Positions 39,183 to 49,065 of a DNA stretch of 64,000 bases are shown here, piece after piece. Position numbers and translations under genes: made by a program. This DNA comes from Massilia sp. Se16.2.3 (GTDB lineage Bacteria; Pseudomonadota; Gammaproteobacteria; Burkholderiales; Burkholderiaceae_D): the NCBI RefSeq assembly GCF_014171595.1, contig NZ_CP050451.1, positions 1,736,001-1,800,000 on the forward strand, in the 5' to 3' direction. Position 1 is the stretch's first letter; each line of letters opens with the position of its first letter. The notes beneath the pieces are model-generated. The model saw only the letters and a program-made list of their open reading frames with translations. It was not told where the DNA came from and did no database searches.

Positions 39183-39269
39183 GGGCCAGCGCCGCCATGA
39201 TTGCGGCACCTGTTTCAACCGCGGCCCGCGGCGTCCGGCACCGTCCACGCAGACGCGCGCGGCGCCGCC

Positions 39270-39659
39270 TCAGGTCGACGCGTAGGCCTGCAGCAGTTCG
39301 TCGCGGCGGCTGTGCGCCGAGATCTCGAGGAGGATGGTGCGCTCGAGCCTGACGGCGGGGTGGACCGCCAGGTTTTTCGCGTACCAGAACACCTCTTCCA
39401 GGGGCTTGTCGAGGTGCCAGGTGGTGACCACGAAGCCGTCGTCGGGAATCGCCTTGCCGCCGAAGCGCGCGATGTTGGCCCAGTCGACGGAGTTGTCCCA
39501 GGAGCTGCAGTCCGTGCCCCAGGCCAGCATGTACAGGCAGCCGGCGCGCACCAGCCACTGGCTCACCAGGGTCTGCCAGGCGGGCGTTACCTGCGCGTCG
39601 ACGATGACGATGACGCGCGTCGGCACGTCGATCAGCGCGGGCGGCGGCGTTTCCGGCAC
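39270..39659 (-). CDS. Hypothetical protein
   Basis: 129 residues, not recognised. It is soluble, with an alternating hydrophobic strand RVIVIVDAQV, a helix WQTLVSQWLVRAG, the cysteine-bearing LYMLAWGTDCSSWDNSVDWAN, and a tryptophan-rich TTWHLDKPLEEVFWY. The pattern suggests an alpha/beta domain and real coding. No signal peptide and no operon partner. The start is uncertain; the first ATG of the frame was used. Confidence 0.65.
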   Translation of the reverse strand: MPETPPPALIDVPTRVIVIVDAQVTPAWQTLVSQWLVRAGCLYMLAWGTDCSSWDNSVDWANIARFGGKAIPDDGFVVTTWHLDKPLEEVFWYAKNLAVHPAVRLERTILLEISAHSRRDELLQAYAST

Positions 39660-40056
39660 CGGTGCAGGTAGCCGGTGGCGGGCGAGGCGAGGGGTGTGGC
39701 GCAGGTGGCTCGCATGGCGCGCACTCCGGGGCAGGCTGCCACTTTAGCGGCAGGCGTTGGCGCGCGCCAGCGACCGGGCGATCGAACAGGTAACAGCGAG
39801 CAGGGTGCCCGGCAAAGCGGATTTCATCATGCGCGAACCTCTGGAATTGGCAAACCTTGGCTTGATTTTACTGCTTGGAAACGCGCGAAAATTCACCAAT
39901 TGTTTCATCTGCTTATGCAAAAAGGGTGTTGTGCGATACAAACCTGCCCCTTTCGAAACATTGCGTTACGAGAAATCGTTACCGTTCGGGGGTTAATTTG
40001 CGGCAAGTCCGTGCGACAATCCCTGTTGCTTAACACTCAGCATTCGCACGCCATCC
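39660..40056. other. Intergenic stretch before the TonB-dependent receptor
   Basis: The right half (39840-40010) is AT-richer than its surroundings and probably contains the receptor promoter. No Fur-like box or other site could be identified with confidence. Short frames on either strand are not convincing. Confidence 0.5.
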
Positions 40057-42545
40057 ATGCCGCATACACACCGTTCGCCGTCCCCGTCGCTTCGCGCTAT
40101 CCCCCTGCTGCGCCCCTTGCCCTGCGCCGTTCTTGGCGCGCTGTTTTTGTCGGGCGCCGCATTGGCGCAGGAGGCGCCCGCTTCGGCGGTAGCGCCGGTG
40201 GCTCCGCAGAACCGGACGCCCGTATGCGCAGCGGCCGCCAGTTCGGGGCCTGGGCAGGCCACGACGACGGAGTGCGCCGCTGCCGCCACCCCGGCGGCGA
40301 CAGCGGCCAACCCGGCGCCTGCCGCACCCGTCTCCACGGCAGCCACCCCGGCGCAACCCCGGGGCTCGCCCGACGGGCAGCCGGTGAACACGGTGTCGGT
40401 GACCGCCCAGCGGAGCGGCAACCGCACCGACCGCCAGGTCTATGACGTCAAGGCCGATCCGGCCACCGTGAGCGATACCGTCGCCGATACCCTCAACAAG
40501 GTGCCCTCGGTGGCGGTCGATGCCGATGGCGCCGTCACCCTGCGCGGCAAGACCAATGTCCAGATCTACGTCGACGGCAAGCCCTCGGCCATGATGCAGG
40601 GCGAGAACCGCGCCATGGCGATCAGTTCGATGCCGGCGGGGGACCTCGATTCGGTCGAGGTCATCAACAATCCGGGCGCCCAGTTCGGCAACGAGGGCGG
40701 CGGCGGTCCCATCATCAACCTGGTGATGCGGCGCGAGCGCCGGCCGGGCGGTTTCGGCAGCGTGACCGCCATCGCCGGCAGCGGCGGGCGGGCGGGCGTG
40801 AATGCCGCGGGCAGCTACACGACCGGGCGCATGAGCATCCAGGGCGGCGGCTACATCCGCAAGGAAGAGCGCCACGGCACCGGCGAAACCCGGCGCGAGC
40901 GCATCGATCCGCTGACCGGTGCGCGTGTGCACACAGCAGCCAGGACACCTCCAGCGACGCGCGCCAGCAGACGGCCAGCCTGCAGGGCATGGTCAGCTAC
41001 AACCTGGGCGACAAGGATGTGCTGGCCGCCGGCGCCAACTTCATGTCGCAATCGACCGAGGGCGTCTCGAGCGAGCGCTACCTCGGCACCAATACGGCCG
41101 GCCTGGTCGACAGCGACTATCTGCGTACCGGGGCGCGCGACGGGCGCAACCGCAATTACGGCGTCAGCGCACGCCTCGACCACAAGGGCGACGCGCCCAA
41201 CGAAGTCATGAAATTCGACCTGCGCCTGTCCGGTGCGAGGATTGAGGGCGACGCGCGCTACGCCACCGACTACACGGTGCGCCCGCTGCGCGCGCAAGCC
41301 CCGCGCAGCCGCCTGGACAACCTGTCCGAGAACCGCATCGCCGACTTCACCGGCGACTATGAACTGCCGGGCGAGCACGGCACCTTCAGGGCCGGCTACA
41401 AGCTGGCGCGTACCAGCAATGTCTTCGACAACGCCTACTTCGACATCGACGCGCCGGGTGGGGCCGAACGCAGCAACACGGCACGCACCAACCGCTTCGA
41501 GCTCGACGAGACGACGGCCGCACTGTACGCCTCCTACCAGTGGCGCATCGACCGCGCGTGGAGCGTGAGCGGCGGCCTGCGCACCGAATACACCGACGTC
41601 GACATGTTCCAGGCGACGACGAACGTTCGCGCCGGCAACCACTACCTCGATGCGATCCCGAGCGCCTTCGTGACCTATGGCTGGTCGGACGACACCACGA
41701 TCCGCCTGAACTATGCCAAGCGCATCCGTCGTCCGGGCGCGGGCGACCTGAACCCCTTCGTGGTCTATGTCGACGAGTTCAACGTTTCATCGGGCAACCC
41801 GAGCCTGCAGCCGAGCGATTCCCATTCGCTCGAGCTGGGCCTCGAGACCAAGCTCGGCAAGGTGGACACGACGGTGCGCCTGTACGGACGGCGCGAGACC
41901 GACCTGATCTCCGAGCGCCGCATTTTCATCGCCGACAACGTCCTGCTGACCACGCGCGAGAATGCCGGCAGCAGCCGCTCCGGCGGCCTGGAGTTCACGC
42001 TGGGCGGCAAGGCCACCGAAAAGCTCAACATCAGCGCCAGCGGCAACGTCGGCCATGCCGAACAGACGGTGCTGGGCAGGCAGGGCGATGCCACGCGCAG
42101 CGCGACCTCGATTACCGGGCGCGCACGCATCGCTTACCAGTACAACCGCGAGAACAACTTCAACCTGTCGCTCAACGCCCAGGGCAAGACCCTGTTCGGC
42201 GAAGGTTACCGCCAGCCGAGCTATACCGCCGACATCGGCTACCGCCGTAGCGTGACGCCGACATTGAGCCTGGTGGTCAACGTCAGCGACCTGTTCGATT
42301 CGCAGAAAACCGAAATCATCACCGAGACCGACCGCCTGCGCGAGTACAGCATCCGGCGCCCCGACGGCCGCCGCGTGATGGTTGCCCTGAGTTACCGCTT
42401 CGGCGGTTTCAGCGCCGGCGCAGGGCGTCCGGGCGGTCCTGGTGGACCGGGCATGCGTGACCCCGGTGGTCCGGATGGTCCCCGCAGCCCTGGCGGCATG
42501 GGGGGCATAGGTCCGATGGGCGGTGCGGGCGGGCCGGGAGGCTGA
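40057..42545 (+). pseudogene. TonB-dependent outer-membrane receptor, one frameshift at about 40931
   Basis: Signal peptide to AALAQ, then an Ala/Pro-rich linker and a plug domain: VNTVSVTAQRSGNRTDRQVY, ATVSDTVADTLNKVPSVAVD, VTLRGKTNVQIYVDGKPSA and IEVINN-type DLDSVEVINNPGAQFGNEGG. At GARVHT the phase is lost, one base missing at about 40930-40935. The barrel continues in the next frame from SSQDTSSDARQQTASLQGMV to 42545. The barrel has the form of OMP_b-brl_3 receptors. The last 50 residues after YRFGGFSAG are a Gly/Pro run, so the usual terminal aromatic is missing from the very end. Corrected length is about 829 residues. Ligand unknown. The downstream TonB-like gene is its natural partner. 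Confidence 0.88.
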
Positions 42546-42674
42546 ACCGGCGGCGGGCGGGCGGCCATCCCGCCCGCGGCCAGGGGCGCGCACGTTTCCT
42601 GAAATCTAGAAAACCTGCCCTTGTGATAGCATCGCCGAGTTCGTTGCCTCAATGGCATCTTTGTACTCGTCACC

Positions 42675-44955
42675 ATGGCCAAATCGATCCAGTTCGCGCA
42701 GGGCAGAAGCAAGGCGGTCTTGCAAGACCTTGCCGCGCGCCTGCGCCGGGACGTTTCCGGCTGGGGAGGGCAGTCGTCGCCGGGCGCGGACCCGAGCGGA
42801 TGCAGGCGGCGATGCTGCTGTCGCTGCTCGTGCATGGCTTGCTGCTGAGTATTTCCATCGGCGGCCAGGCCTTCGGGCTGCCCGGCATGCATTTTCCCAG
42901 GAAGAGCGGCGCACGGGAGCGAACGAGTTGCGCATCCAGCTGGCGCCGGCCGTGCCGAAAGCCGCGCCCGCTGCGGCGGCGCCTGCACCTTCCGTTACGC
43001 CAGCGCCGCATCGAAATGACGTCAAGGCGGCGCCCGCGCCGCGCCCACGCACGGCGCCTCCTCCTGTACCAGTCAAACCTGCCGCGGTGGCCGAACCGGT
43101 CGCGCCTGTGGTGCCTGTGGCATCGGTCGCGCCCCTTCCAACGCCGGTGTCCACCGCGGAGCTATTGAAGGCGGCGCCCGGCTTCGTGGCAGGCCAGCAG
43201 GCGTCCGGGGAGGATGCCGAAGTAGGCAAGGCGGCAGCGCGGGAGGACGGCGCGCGGGCACGTGAACAGGAACGCGTCGAGAAAAAGGCGGCAGAGCGCA
43301 GGCGCCAGGCGGAACTGCTTGACGCCCAGCGCGAAGCGGCACGCCAGAAGCGCGAGCGCGCGGAGTCCGTCCGCGCCGAGCAGGAAGCCAGGAAAGAAAC
43401 CGAGCGCCAGGAACTGGCCCGTGAGGCGCTGAAGCAGGAAGCGCTGAAACAGGATGCCTTGAAACAGGAAGCGCTGAAACAGGAAGCCTTGAAACAGGAA
43501 ACGTTGAAGCAGGAGCAGGCGAGGCTGGCCGAGCAGCAGGAGGCGGCCCGCCAGGAGCAGCAGCGCCTCGACACCCTGCAGCTGGAAGCAACGCGCAAGG
43601 AAGCAGCACGGTTGGAGGCGGCACGCCAGGAACAGCTGCGCCAGGATGCTGCCCGCGCCGCGGAAGCAGCCGGAACCGAAACGGCGCGCGTGGAAGCGGA
43701 GCGCCAGCAAGGCCTGGCGCGCGAAGCGCTGCGGAGCGAGCAGGCGAAACAGGAACAGGCAAGGCAGGAACAGGCAAGGCTTGCCGAACTGACGCAAGCG
43801 GAAGCGGCCCGTCAGGAGAAGGCACGCGAGGAAGCAGCACGTCAGGAGACAGCGCGCCAGGAAGCAGCACGCCAGGACGCAGCACGCCAGGACGCAGCAC
43901 GCCAGGACGCAGCACGCCAGGAAGCAGCACGCCAGGAAGCAGCACGCCAGGAAGCAGCACGCCAGGAAGCAATACGCCAGGAAGCAATACGTCAGGAAGC
44001 AGCACGCCGGGAAGCAACACGTCAGGAAGCGGCACGTCAGGAAGCGGCACGCCAGGAAGCAGCACGCCAGGAAGCAACACGTCAGGAAGCGGCACGCCAG
44101 GAAGTGGCACGTCAGGAGGCAGCCCGTCAGGAAGCGGCACGTCAGGAAGCAGTCCGCCAGGAAGCGGCACGTCAGGAAGCAACCCGTCAGGAAGCGGCAC
44201 GCCAGGAAGCAGCCCGCCAGGAAGCGGCACGTCAGGAAGCGGCACGCCAGGAAACGGCACGTCAGGAAGCAGCCCGTCAGGAAGCAGCCCGCCAGGAAGC
44301 AGCCCGTCAGGAAGCGGCACGTCAGGAGGCCGCTCGTCAGGAAGCGGCACGTCAGGAAGCGGCACGTCAGGAAGCGGCACGTCAGGAAGCAGCCCGCCAG
44401 GAAGCGGCACGTCAGGAAGCAGCGCGCCAGGAAGCAGCCCGCCAGGAAGCAGCCCGCCAGGAAGCAGCGCGCCAGGAAGCGGCGCGTCAGGAACGCGCCG
44501 CCCAGGAGGCACAGCGCGAGGAGCGCCTGCGCGCAATTGGCAAGCAGCTCGACGAGGAGGCAAACAAGCGCGACGCCGCCAAGCTGCCGCCCACGACCAG
44601 CAGCCTGCGCCGCGGCTGGATGTTCGGCCGCGCCGACCCGAACGCCGAACTGGTCCAGTACGCGGCGGCGATGAGCCGCAAGATCGAAATGAACATGACC
44701 TTCGATACGGTGCGCGAACTGGTCAAGCAGACCCACGCCCAGCCGGTCGTGACGGTGGCCGTACGCGCCGACGGCTCGGTGGAGAAAGTGACTTTCGTCG
44801 TTTCCAGCGGCCTGCCCGCGCTCGATGAAGCGATCCGGCAAGTCGTGGCCAGCCAGGCGCCGTACGGGCGCTTCCCGCCGGCGCTTGCCAATCAGTACGA
44901 CGTGGTCGAGATCCGCCGCACCTGGATCTTCGACATGGCGATCCGCCTCGAGTAA
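42675..44955 (+). pseudogene. TonB/TolA-like energy transducer with about 46 pentad repeats, two frameshifts (about 42782 and 42898)
   Basis: The start is MAKSIQFAQGRSKAVLQDLA at 42675. One base is missing near 42782 and the chain continues in another phase with the membrane anchor MQAAMLLSLLVHGLLLSISI. A second missing base near 42898 leads into the long frame (EERRTGANELRIQLAPAVPK). A Pro/Ala-rich stretch, a charged coiled coil, and then EAARQ repeats at 43801-44490 follow. The C-terminal domain ([60 protein letters not shown]) is a TonB-type periplasmic domain that would contact a receptor's TonB box. Corrected length is about 760 residues, far above the usual 220-300, because of the repeat. 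As written, the anchor and the periplasmic domain are in different frames. Confidence 0.82.
43801..44490 (+). repeat. 15-base in-frame minisatellite encoding about 46 EAARQ pentads
   Basis: The unit is GAAGCAGCACGTCAG with synonymous third-base changes and occasional substitutions (T, V, I, D, K in place of A or E). It forms a single helix of about 34 nm if fully alpha-helical (46 times 5 residues at 0.15 nm). The long open frames on the opposite strand here are produced by this periodicity. Confidence 0.95.
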
Positions 44956-45066
44956 GCGGGAACGCGGCGCGGCGATGCCGCGACAGGGCAGCGCCGGCGG
45001 CTGGCTGATATTGCTTTAGCAACATTTGTATGTCAGCATGCTGGATCATTCCCTGGAAGCCCGTTC

Positions 45067-47148
45067 ATGTCCCACATTACCCGCCTTGCCCTGTCGCTGG
45101 CGCTGGCAGGCAGCGCCGCTTTTGCCTGCGCCCAGAGCACCGAGCCGGAGCGTCCGGCCACGACTTTCCCCTATACCCCCGGTCTCGACGTCAACTCGAT
45201 GGACAAGAGCGCCGACCCCTGCGTCGACTTCTACCAGTACGCCTGCGGCGGCTGGCTGAAGAACAACCCGGTGCCGGCCGACCAGGCTCGCTGGTCGGTG
45301 TACAGCAAGCTGGCGCAGGACAACCAGCGCTACCTGTGGGGCATCCTCGAAGGCCTGGCGCAGCAGAAGGCGGGGCGCAACGCCACCCAGCAGAAGATCG
45401 GCGATTATTTCGCTGCCTGCATGGACGAAGGCGCCATCGCCAAACGGGGCGGCGAACCGCTGGCGCCCTGGCTGCAGCAGATCGACGCGATGCGCTCGAG
45501 GAGCGAGCTGCCGCGCGTGCTCGCGGCCTTGCAACTGACCATGTCGAACACCGATTTCTTCTTTGGCTTCACGTCCAGCCAGGACTTCGCCGATTCCACC
45601 CGCGTCATCGCCTTTGCCAGCGCCGGCGGCCTGGGCCTGCCCGAGCGCGACTACTACCTGAAAACCGACAAGCGCTCGAAGGAAATCCGCGCCAAATATG
45701 TCGCCCACCTGGCAACCATGTTCGGCCTGATCGGCGAGGATCGGGGCAAGGCCCGGCGTTCGGCGGCAAGCGTGATGCGCATCGAGACGGCGCTGGCGCG
45801 GGCCTCGCTCGCTCCCGTCGAGAAGCGCGATCCCTATAAACTGTTCCACAAGACCGACCTGAAAGGTCTGCAGGCACACACCCGCGGCTTCGACTGGAAG
45901 CCTTTCCTTGCCGAGCTTGGCCAGCCGGACCTGAACAGCTTCAATGTCACCGAGCCAAAGTTCCTGCGCGCCTTTGCCGGGCAACTGCGCACGAAGAGCC
46001 TGGCCGACATCAAGACGTATTTGCGTGCGCATGTCCTGACGACGATGGCGCCAGTGCTGTCGCCGCAGTTCGACGAGCCGCATTTCGCCTTCTTCAGCAA
46101 GACCCTGCGCGGCGTCGAGCGCCAGCAGCCGCGCTGGAAGCGCTGCGTGCAGCTGGTCGACTACCAGCTCGGCGAAGCCCTCGGCCAGGAGTTCGTCAGC
46201 CGCGCCTTCTCGCCGGAACTGAAGGCCAAGTCGCTGCACATGACGCGCCAGGTGGAAGAGGCGATGGCGAAGGACATCGAGTCGCTCGACTGGATGAGTG
46301 CCGACACCAAGAAGCGCGCTCGCGAGAAACTCGACGCGATCGTCAACAAGATCGGCTACCCCGATACCTGGCGCGATTACTCGACGTATGAAGTGCGCGC
46401 CAATGATTTCGCCGGCAACGTCGTGCGCGGTTCGCTGTTCGAGAACCGGCGCCAGCTGGCCAAGATCGGCAAGCCGCTCGACCGCAGCGAATGGGGGATG
46501 ACGCCGCCGACGGTGAACGCCTACTTCAATCCGCAGATGAATGACATCAACTTCCCGGCCGGCGTGCTGCAACCGCCGCTGTTCGACCCGAAAATGGATG
46601 ATGCGCCAAACTACGGCAATACGGGCGGCACCATCGGCCACGAACTGACCCACGCCTTCGACGACGAGGGCCGCCAGTTCGATGCCAAGGGCAACCTCAA
46701 GGATTGGTGGACGAAGAAGGACAACAAGGCGTTCAACGAGCGCGCCCAGTGCATCGTCGACCAGTATGCCAAATACACCGTGGTGGACAACATCAAGATC
46801 AACAGCCGCCTGACCCTGGGCGAGGATGTGGCCGACCTGGGCGGCTTGATCCTGGGCTGGATGGCATGGAAGACGCAGATGGCCAGCATGCCGCAACAGG
46901 CCCAGCCGAAGGGCAGCGCGCTACGTGATGGCCTGAGCCCGGAGCAGCGCTTCTTCGTCGGTTTCGCACAATGGGCCTGCGAAAACAACCGTCCGGAAAG
47001 CCTGCGCGTGTCGGCCACGACGGACCCGCACTCGCCGGGCAAGTACCGGATCAATGGCGTGGTCATCAACATGCCGGAGTTCGAAAAGGCCTTCGCGTGC
47101 AAGCCGGGCCAGCCGATGGCGCCGGTCAAGCGTTGCCGCGTCTGGTAA
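45067..47148 (+). CDS. Secreted M13-family (neprilysin-like) zinc metallopeptidase
   Basis: 693 residues. Signal peptide to FACAQ, then the M13 N-terminal domain (CVDFYQYACGGWLKNNPVPA) and a large helical lobe. The catalytic domain has NAYFNPQMNDINFPAG, the zinc motif IGHELTHAFDDEG and the third-ligand motif GEDVADLGG. The C-terminus ends KRCRVW, the conserved Cx-W tail of the family. M13 enzymes cut oligopeptides below about 40 residues, so it would suit processing after extracellular proteolysis. It lies 111 bases downstream of the TonB-like gene on the same strand. Confidence 0.96.
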   Translation: MSHITRLALSLALAGSAAFACAQSTEPERPATTFPYTPGLDVNSMDKSADPCVDFYQYACGGWLKNNPVPADQARWSVYSKLAQDNQRYLWGILEGLAQQKAGRNATQQKIGDYFAACMDEGAIAKRGGEPLAPWLQQIDAMRSRSELPRVLAALQLTMSNTDFFFGFTSSQDFADSTRVIAFASAGGLGLPERDYYLKTDKRSKEIRAKYVAHLATMFGLIGEDRGKARRSAASVMRIETALARASLAPVEKRDPYKLFHKTDLKGLQAHTRGFDWKPFLAELGQPDLNSFNVTEPKFLRAFAGQLRTKSLADIKTYLRAHVLTTMAPVLSPQFDEPHFAFFSKTLRGVERQQPRWKRCVQLVDYQLGEALGQEFVSRAFSPELKAKSLHMTRQVEEAMAKDIESLDWMSADTKKRAREKLDAIVNKIGYPDTWRDYSTYEVRANDFAGNVVRGSLFENRRQLAKIGKPLDRSEWGMTPPTVNAYFNPQMNDINFPAGVLQPPLFDPKMDDAPNYGNTGGTIGHELTHAFDDEGRQFDAKGNLKDWWTKKDNKAFNERAQCIVDQYAKYTVVDNIKINSRLTLGEDVADLGGLILGWMAWKTQMASMPQQAQPKGSALRDGLSPEQRFFVGFAQWACENNRPESLRVSATTDPHSPGKYRINGVVINMPEFEKAFACKPGQPMAPVKRCRVW

Positions 47149-47305
47149 GAGCCTATCCCGGTAGTCCGGAGTCGCTGCTGGCGCGCCTGACAAACGCGTG
47201 CTGCGTTGCTCGTCGTTGCATGGCCAGCCATGCGGCCTCCTCGCGCCTTGCCCGCGCTTGCCATGCATCGCCACCAGCTTTCCCCGGACTACCGGGATAG
47301 GCTCT
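47148..47305. repeat. Inverted-repeat element with 21-base perfect arms
   Basis: GAGCCTATCCCGGTAGTCCG plus G at 47149 and CCGGACTACCGGGATAGGCT plus C at 47284 are perfect inverted copies about 114 bases apart; one more pair extends each arm. The inner part has GCATGGCCAGCCATGCGGCC and no coding frame. It starts at the stop codon of the M13 gene. It has the shape of a MITE or REP-type element. Confidence 0.85.
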
Positions 47306-47365
47306 AAGAAGAAGACTGCGTGCCATCCCCAGCCGGTCTGCAGCCGGGGCATGGCAGGCGAACGC

Positions 47366-48019
47366 TCAGCTGCGGCGCCGCCGTCCGAGGGCAAGCATGC
47401 CCAGGCCGCCGGCGAGCAGGGCATAGCTGCCGGGTTCAGGCACTTGTGCCGGGAGTGGCGCGAAGGTCGGGAACAGGCCCGAGATCGACCCATTCTCCAG
47501 CGTGGTCAAGTCGTAGGAGGCAGTACGGCCATAACGGATCGCATTCGTGTCCAGGAACATGAAGTTGCTGCCGGCACCCGGCCCGAGCGTTCCGCCTCCG
47601 GCGGCGCCGAACAGGAAATTCAGGTTCGGTGTATCGAAACGCAGGACGCTGTCGGGTGCCACCTCGCCGATGCCGTCGATCCGGTAGTCGCCGTTGTAGA
47701 TGCCGGTCACGAAGTTCCCAATACGAAAACTCGTGATCGCGCCGCTCGAGTTCGGATCATTGACCACGCGCCAATAAAAATCGAGGGTGCCGTCGACGCT
47801 CGAACGTACGACGCGCGACTGCACGGTGCCGGAGACGGTACCGCCATAAGCCGCAAAGCTGAAAGCCATCACATCGTCTTCGAGGACGACGCCGGCAAGT
47901 TGCGGACTCTCGTCAACGGTGGTGCCATCGAGTGGCGTGGTGCCGACAGGCAGGATGACGGCCTGGGCACCCGTGCTCAGTGTCAGGGCAATGGCCAGCG
48001 CAAGGGTAATACGTTTCAT
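47366..48019 (-). CDS. PEP-CTERM sorting domain protein
   Basis: 217 residues. Signal peptide (MKRITLALAIALTLSTGAQA), a beta-rich mature domain (ESPQLAGVVLEDDVMAFSFA, GTLDFYWRVVNDPNSSG), and the sorting signal VPEPGSYALLAGGLGMLALG followed by RRRRS. An exosortase elsewhere would process it. GGAG upstream of the ATG (as CAAGGAGTTCCC) is well spaced. It is a single-gene unit with its own upstream AT-rich region. Confidence 0.9.
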   Translation of the reverse strand: MKRITLALAIALTLSTGAQAVILPVGTTPLDGTTVDESPQLAGVVLEDDVMAFSFAAYGGTVSGTVQSRVVRSSVDGTLDFYWRVVNDPNSSGAITSFRIGNFVTGIYNGDYRIDGIGEVAPDSVLRFDTPNLNFLFGAAGGGTLGPGAGSNFMFLDTNAIRYGRTASYDLTTLENGSISGLFPTFAPLPAQVPEPGSYALLAGGLGMLALGRRRRS

Positions 48020-48136
48020 GGGAACTCCTTGTAAATGGGCGGCACCGGGCCTCCCGCGGTTGATGAGCAGGACAACAACTCTTTACTAGGGAACAAATGA
48101 TTCGTTGCAATATGCGCAACGGATGAAATTATATGC

Positions 48137-48150
48137 ACTGTAAATACAGT
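48137..48150. promoter_or_regulatory. 14-base inverted repeat upstream of the PEP-CTERM gene
   Basis: ACTGTAAATACAGT, arms ACTGTA / TACAGT with a two-base centre, 118 bases before the PEP-CTERM start in an AT-rich island. It resembles a regulator half-site pair; the CTGT-ACAG spacing is four, not the eight of an E. coli LexA box. Confidence 0.3.
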
Positions 48151-48440
48151 CGCAAGATAAACTTTGTAAAAGTAGAATAGCTACCAAAAAACAACCCAGC
48201 AGTATCGCGTCCTGCTCGGGTGCGGGGCGGAAGGGTATGTTGCTGTGGCAGGGGCAAAGAGCGCCTGATAAACCGCCATTGCTGCGTTACAGCGTCTCGC
48301 CGTACAGGCGTACTGTCTTCGCGCTTCGCCGATGCGACGCTGCGCCTTGCACTGACGGTGTTGTCAGGCGCTCCAAGTCGGCGATACGACCGGAGGCGAT
48401 CGCCTCGATCGGATGGGCTGGGCGTGCACTTTCGCCAGGC
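48151..48440. other. Intergenic stretch, no gene seen
   Basis: No frame here carries a recognisable protein. The sequence between about 48260 and 48400 (GCTGCGTTACAGCGTCTCGC and following) has the look of intergenic repeat DNA but no second copy is visible in the window. Confidence 0.45.
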
Positions 48441-48476
48441 AAAATAAAAGCCCGCAGGCGAGTGGCCCCGGGCTTT
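48441..48476 (-). terminator. Terminator of the SRPBCC gene
   Basis: AAAGCCCG / CGGGCTTT stem; on the minus strand the right side continues TTTTATTTTG. It lies about 44 bases past the stop at 48520. Confidence 0.8.
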
Positions 48477-48519
48477 GACATCGACCGCTTTTACGCGGCG
48501 GAGACCGCCGCGACTGTCA

Positions 48520-49065
48520 TCAGTGCTGGCTGATCTTGCCGCGCCATGCGCCCGTTTCCGAGCCGCGCTTTTCCAGCATTTCCTTGTAGTTCGACAGGTT
48601 CGCACGCGTTTCCATGCGCACCGCGCCCAGGGCGTCGCCGAGGGTTTCCAGCACGCCTTCCGGCTGGTAGTCCATCTGCAGCGTCACGCGGGTGACAGAG
48701 TCGGAAATCTTGTGGAAGGTGACGACACCGCCGTTCGGCACGCCGCCGATGCTGCGCCAGGCGATGCGCTTGTCCGGGATCTGCTCGGTGATCTCGGCAT
48801 CCCACTCCTTCTCTTCGCCGGCCACATTGGCTTTCCAGTGCAGGCGCTTGTCATCGAGCTGGCGGATTTCATGCACGCTCTTCATGAACTGCGGGAAATC
48901 CTCGAACTGCGTGAACTGGTTGTAGGCGGTGCGCACAGGCACGTTCACTTCGATCGATTCGATGATCGAGGAACCCATGTTCGAACCACGGTTCTTCTTC
49001 ATTTGTTTCGACAACATCATTCCGCCGACTGCGAGTGCGGCGACAGTAACCACTCGATTTAGCAT
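48520..49065 (-). CDS. SRPBCC/cyclase-like protein with N-terminal hydrophobic segment
   Basis: 181 residues. An N-terminal hydrophobic helix (MLNRVVTVAALAVGGMMLSK) is followed by a START/SRPBCC domain: IIESIEVNVPVRTAYNQFTQ, FEDFPQFMKSVHEIRQLD, ITEQIPDKRIAWRSIGG and VTLQMDYQPEGVLETLGDAL. These domains bind hydrophobic ligands; the family includes polyketide cyclase-like and coenzyme Q-binding COQ10-like proteins. AAAGGAG stands seven bases before the ATG at 49065. The gene is alone between two intergenic regions. Confidence 0.88.
   Translation of the reverse strand: MLNRVVTVAALAVGGMMLSKQMKKNRGSNMGSSIIESIEVNVPVRTAYNQFTQFEDFPQFMKSVHEIRQLDDKRLHWKANVAGEEKEWDAEITEQIPDKRIAWRSIGGVPNGGVVTFHKISDSVTRVTLQMDYQPEGVLETLGDALGAVRMETRANLSNYKEMLEKRGSETGAWRGKISQH

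Noticed and set aside
39744..39941. Small minus-strand frame with a hydrophobic 28-residue end
   Set aside because: No ribosome site, no conserved feature, and it occupies the likely promoter region of the TonB-dependent receptor.
43801..44490. CRISPR array
   Set aside because: The repeats are 15 bases, contiguous without spacers and in frame with a protein; no cas gene is nearby.
43073..44841. Two very long minus-strand open frames (about 500 and 560 codons) opposite the TonB-like gene
   Set aside because: They consist of LLPGV- and FLACR-type repeats that are the complement of the 15-base EAARQ unit. They have no start context or recognisable domain.
48137..48150. LexA (SOS) box
   Set aside because: CTGT and ACAG are separated by four bases, not eight; the neighbouring gene is a PEP-CTERM protein, not a repair gene.
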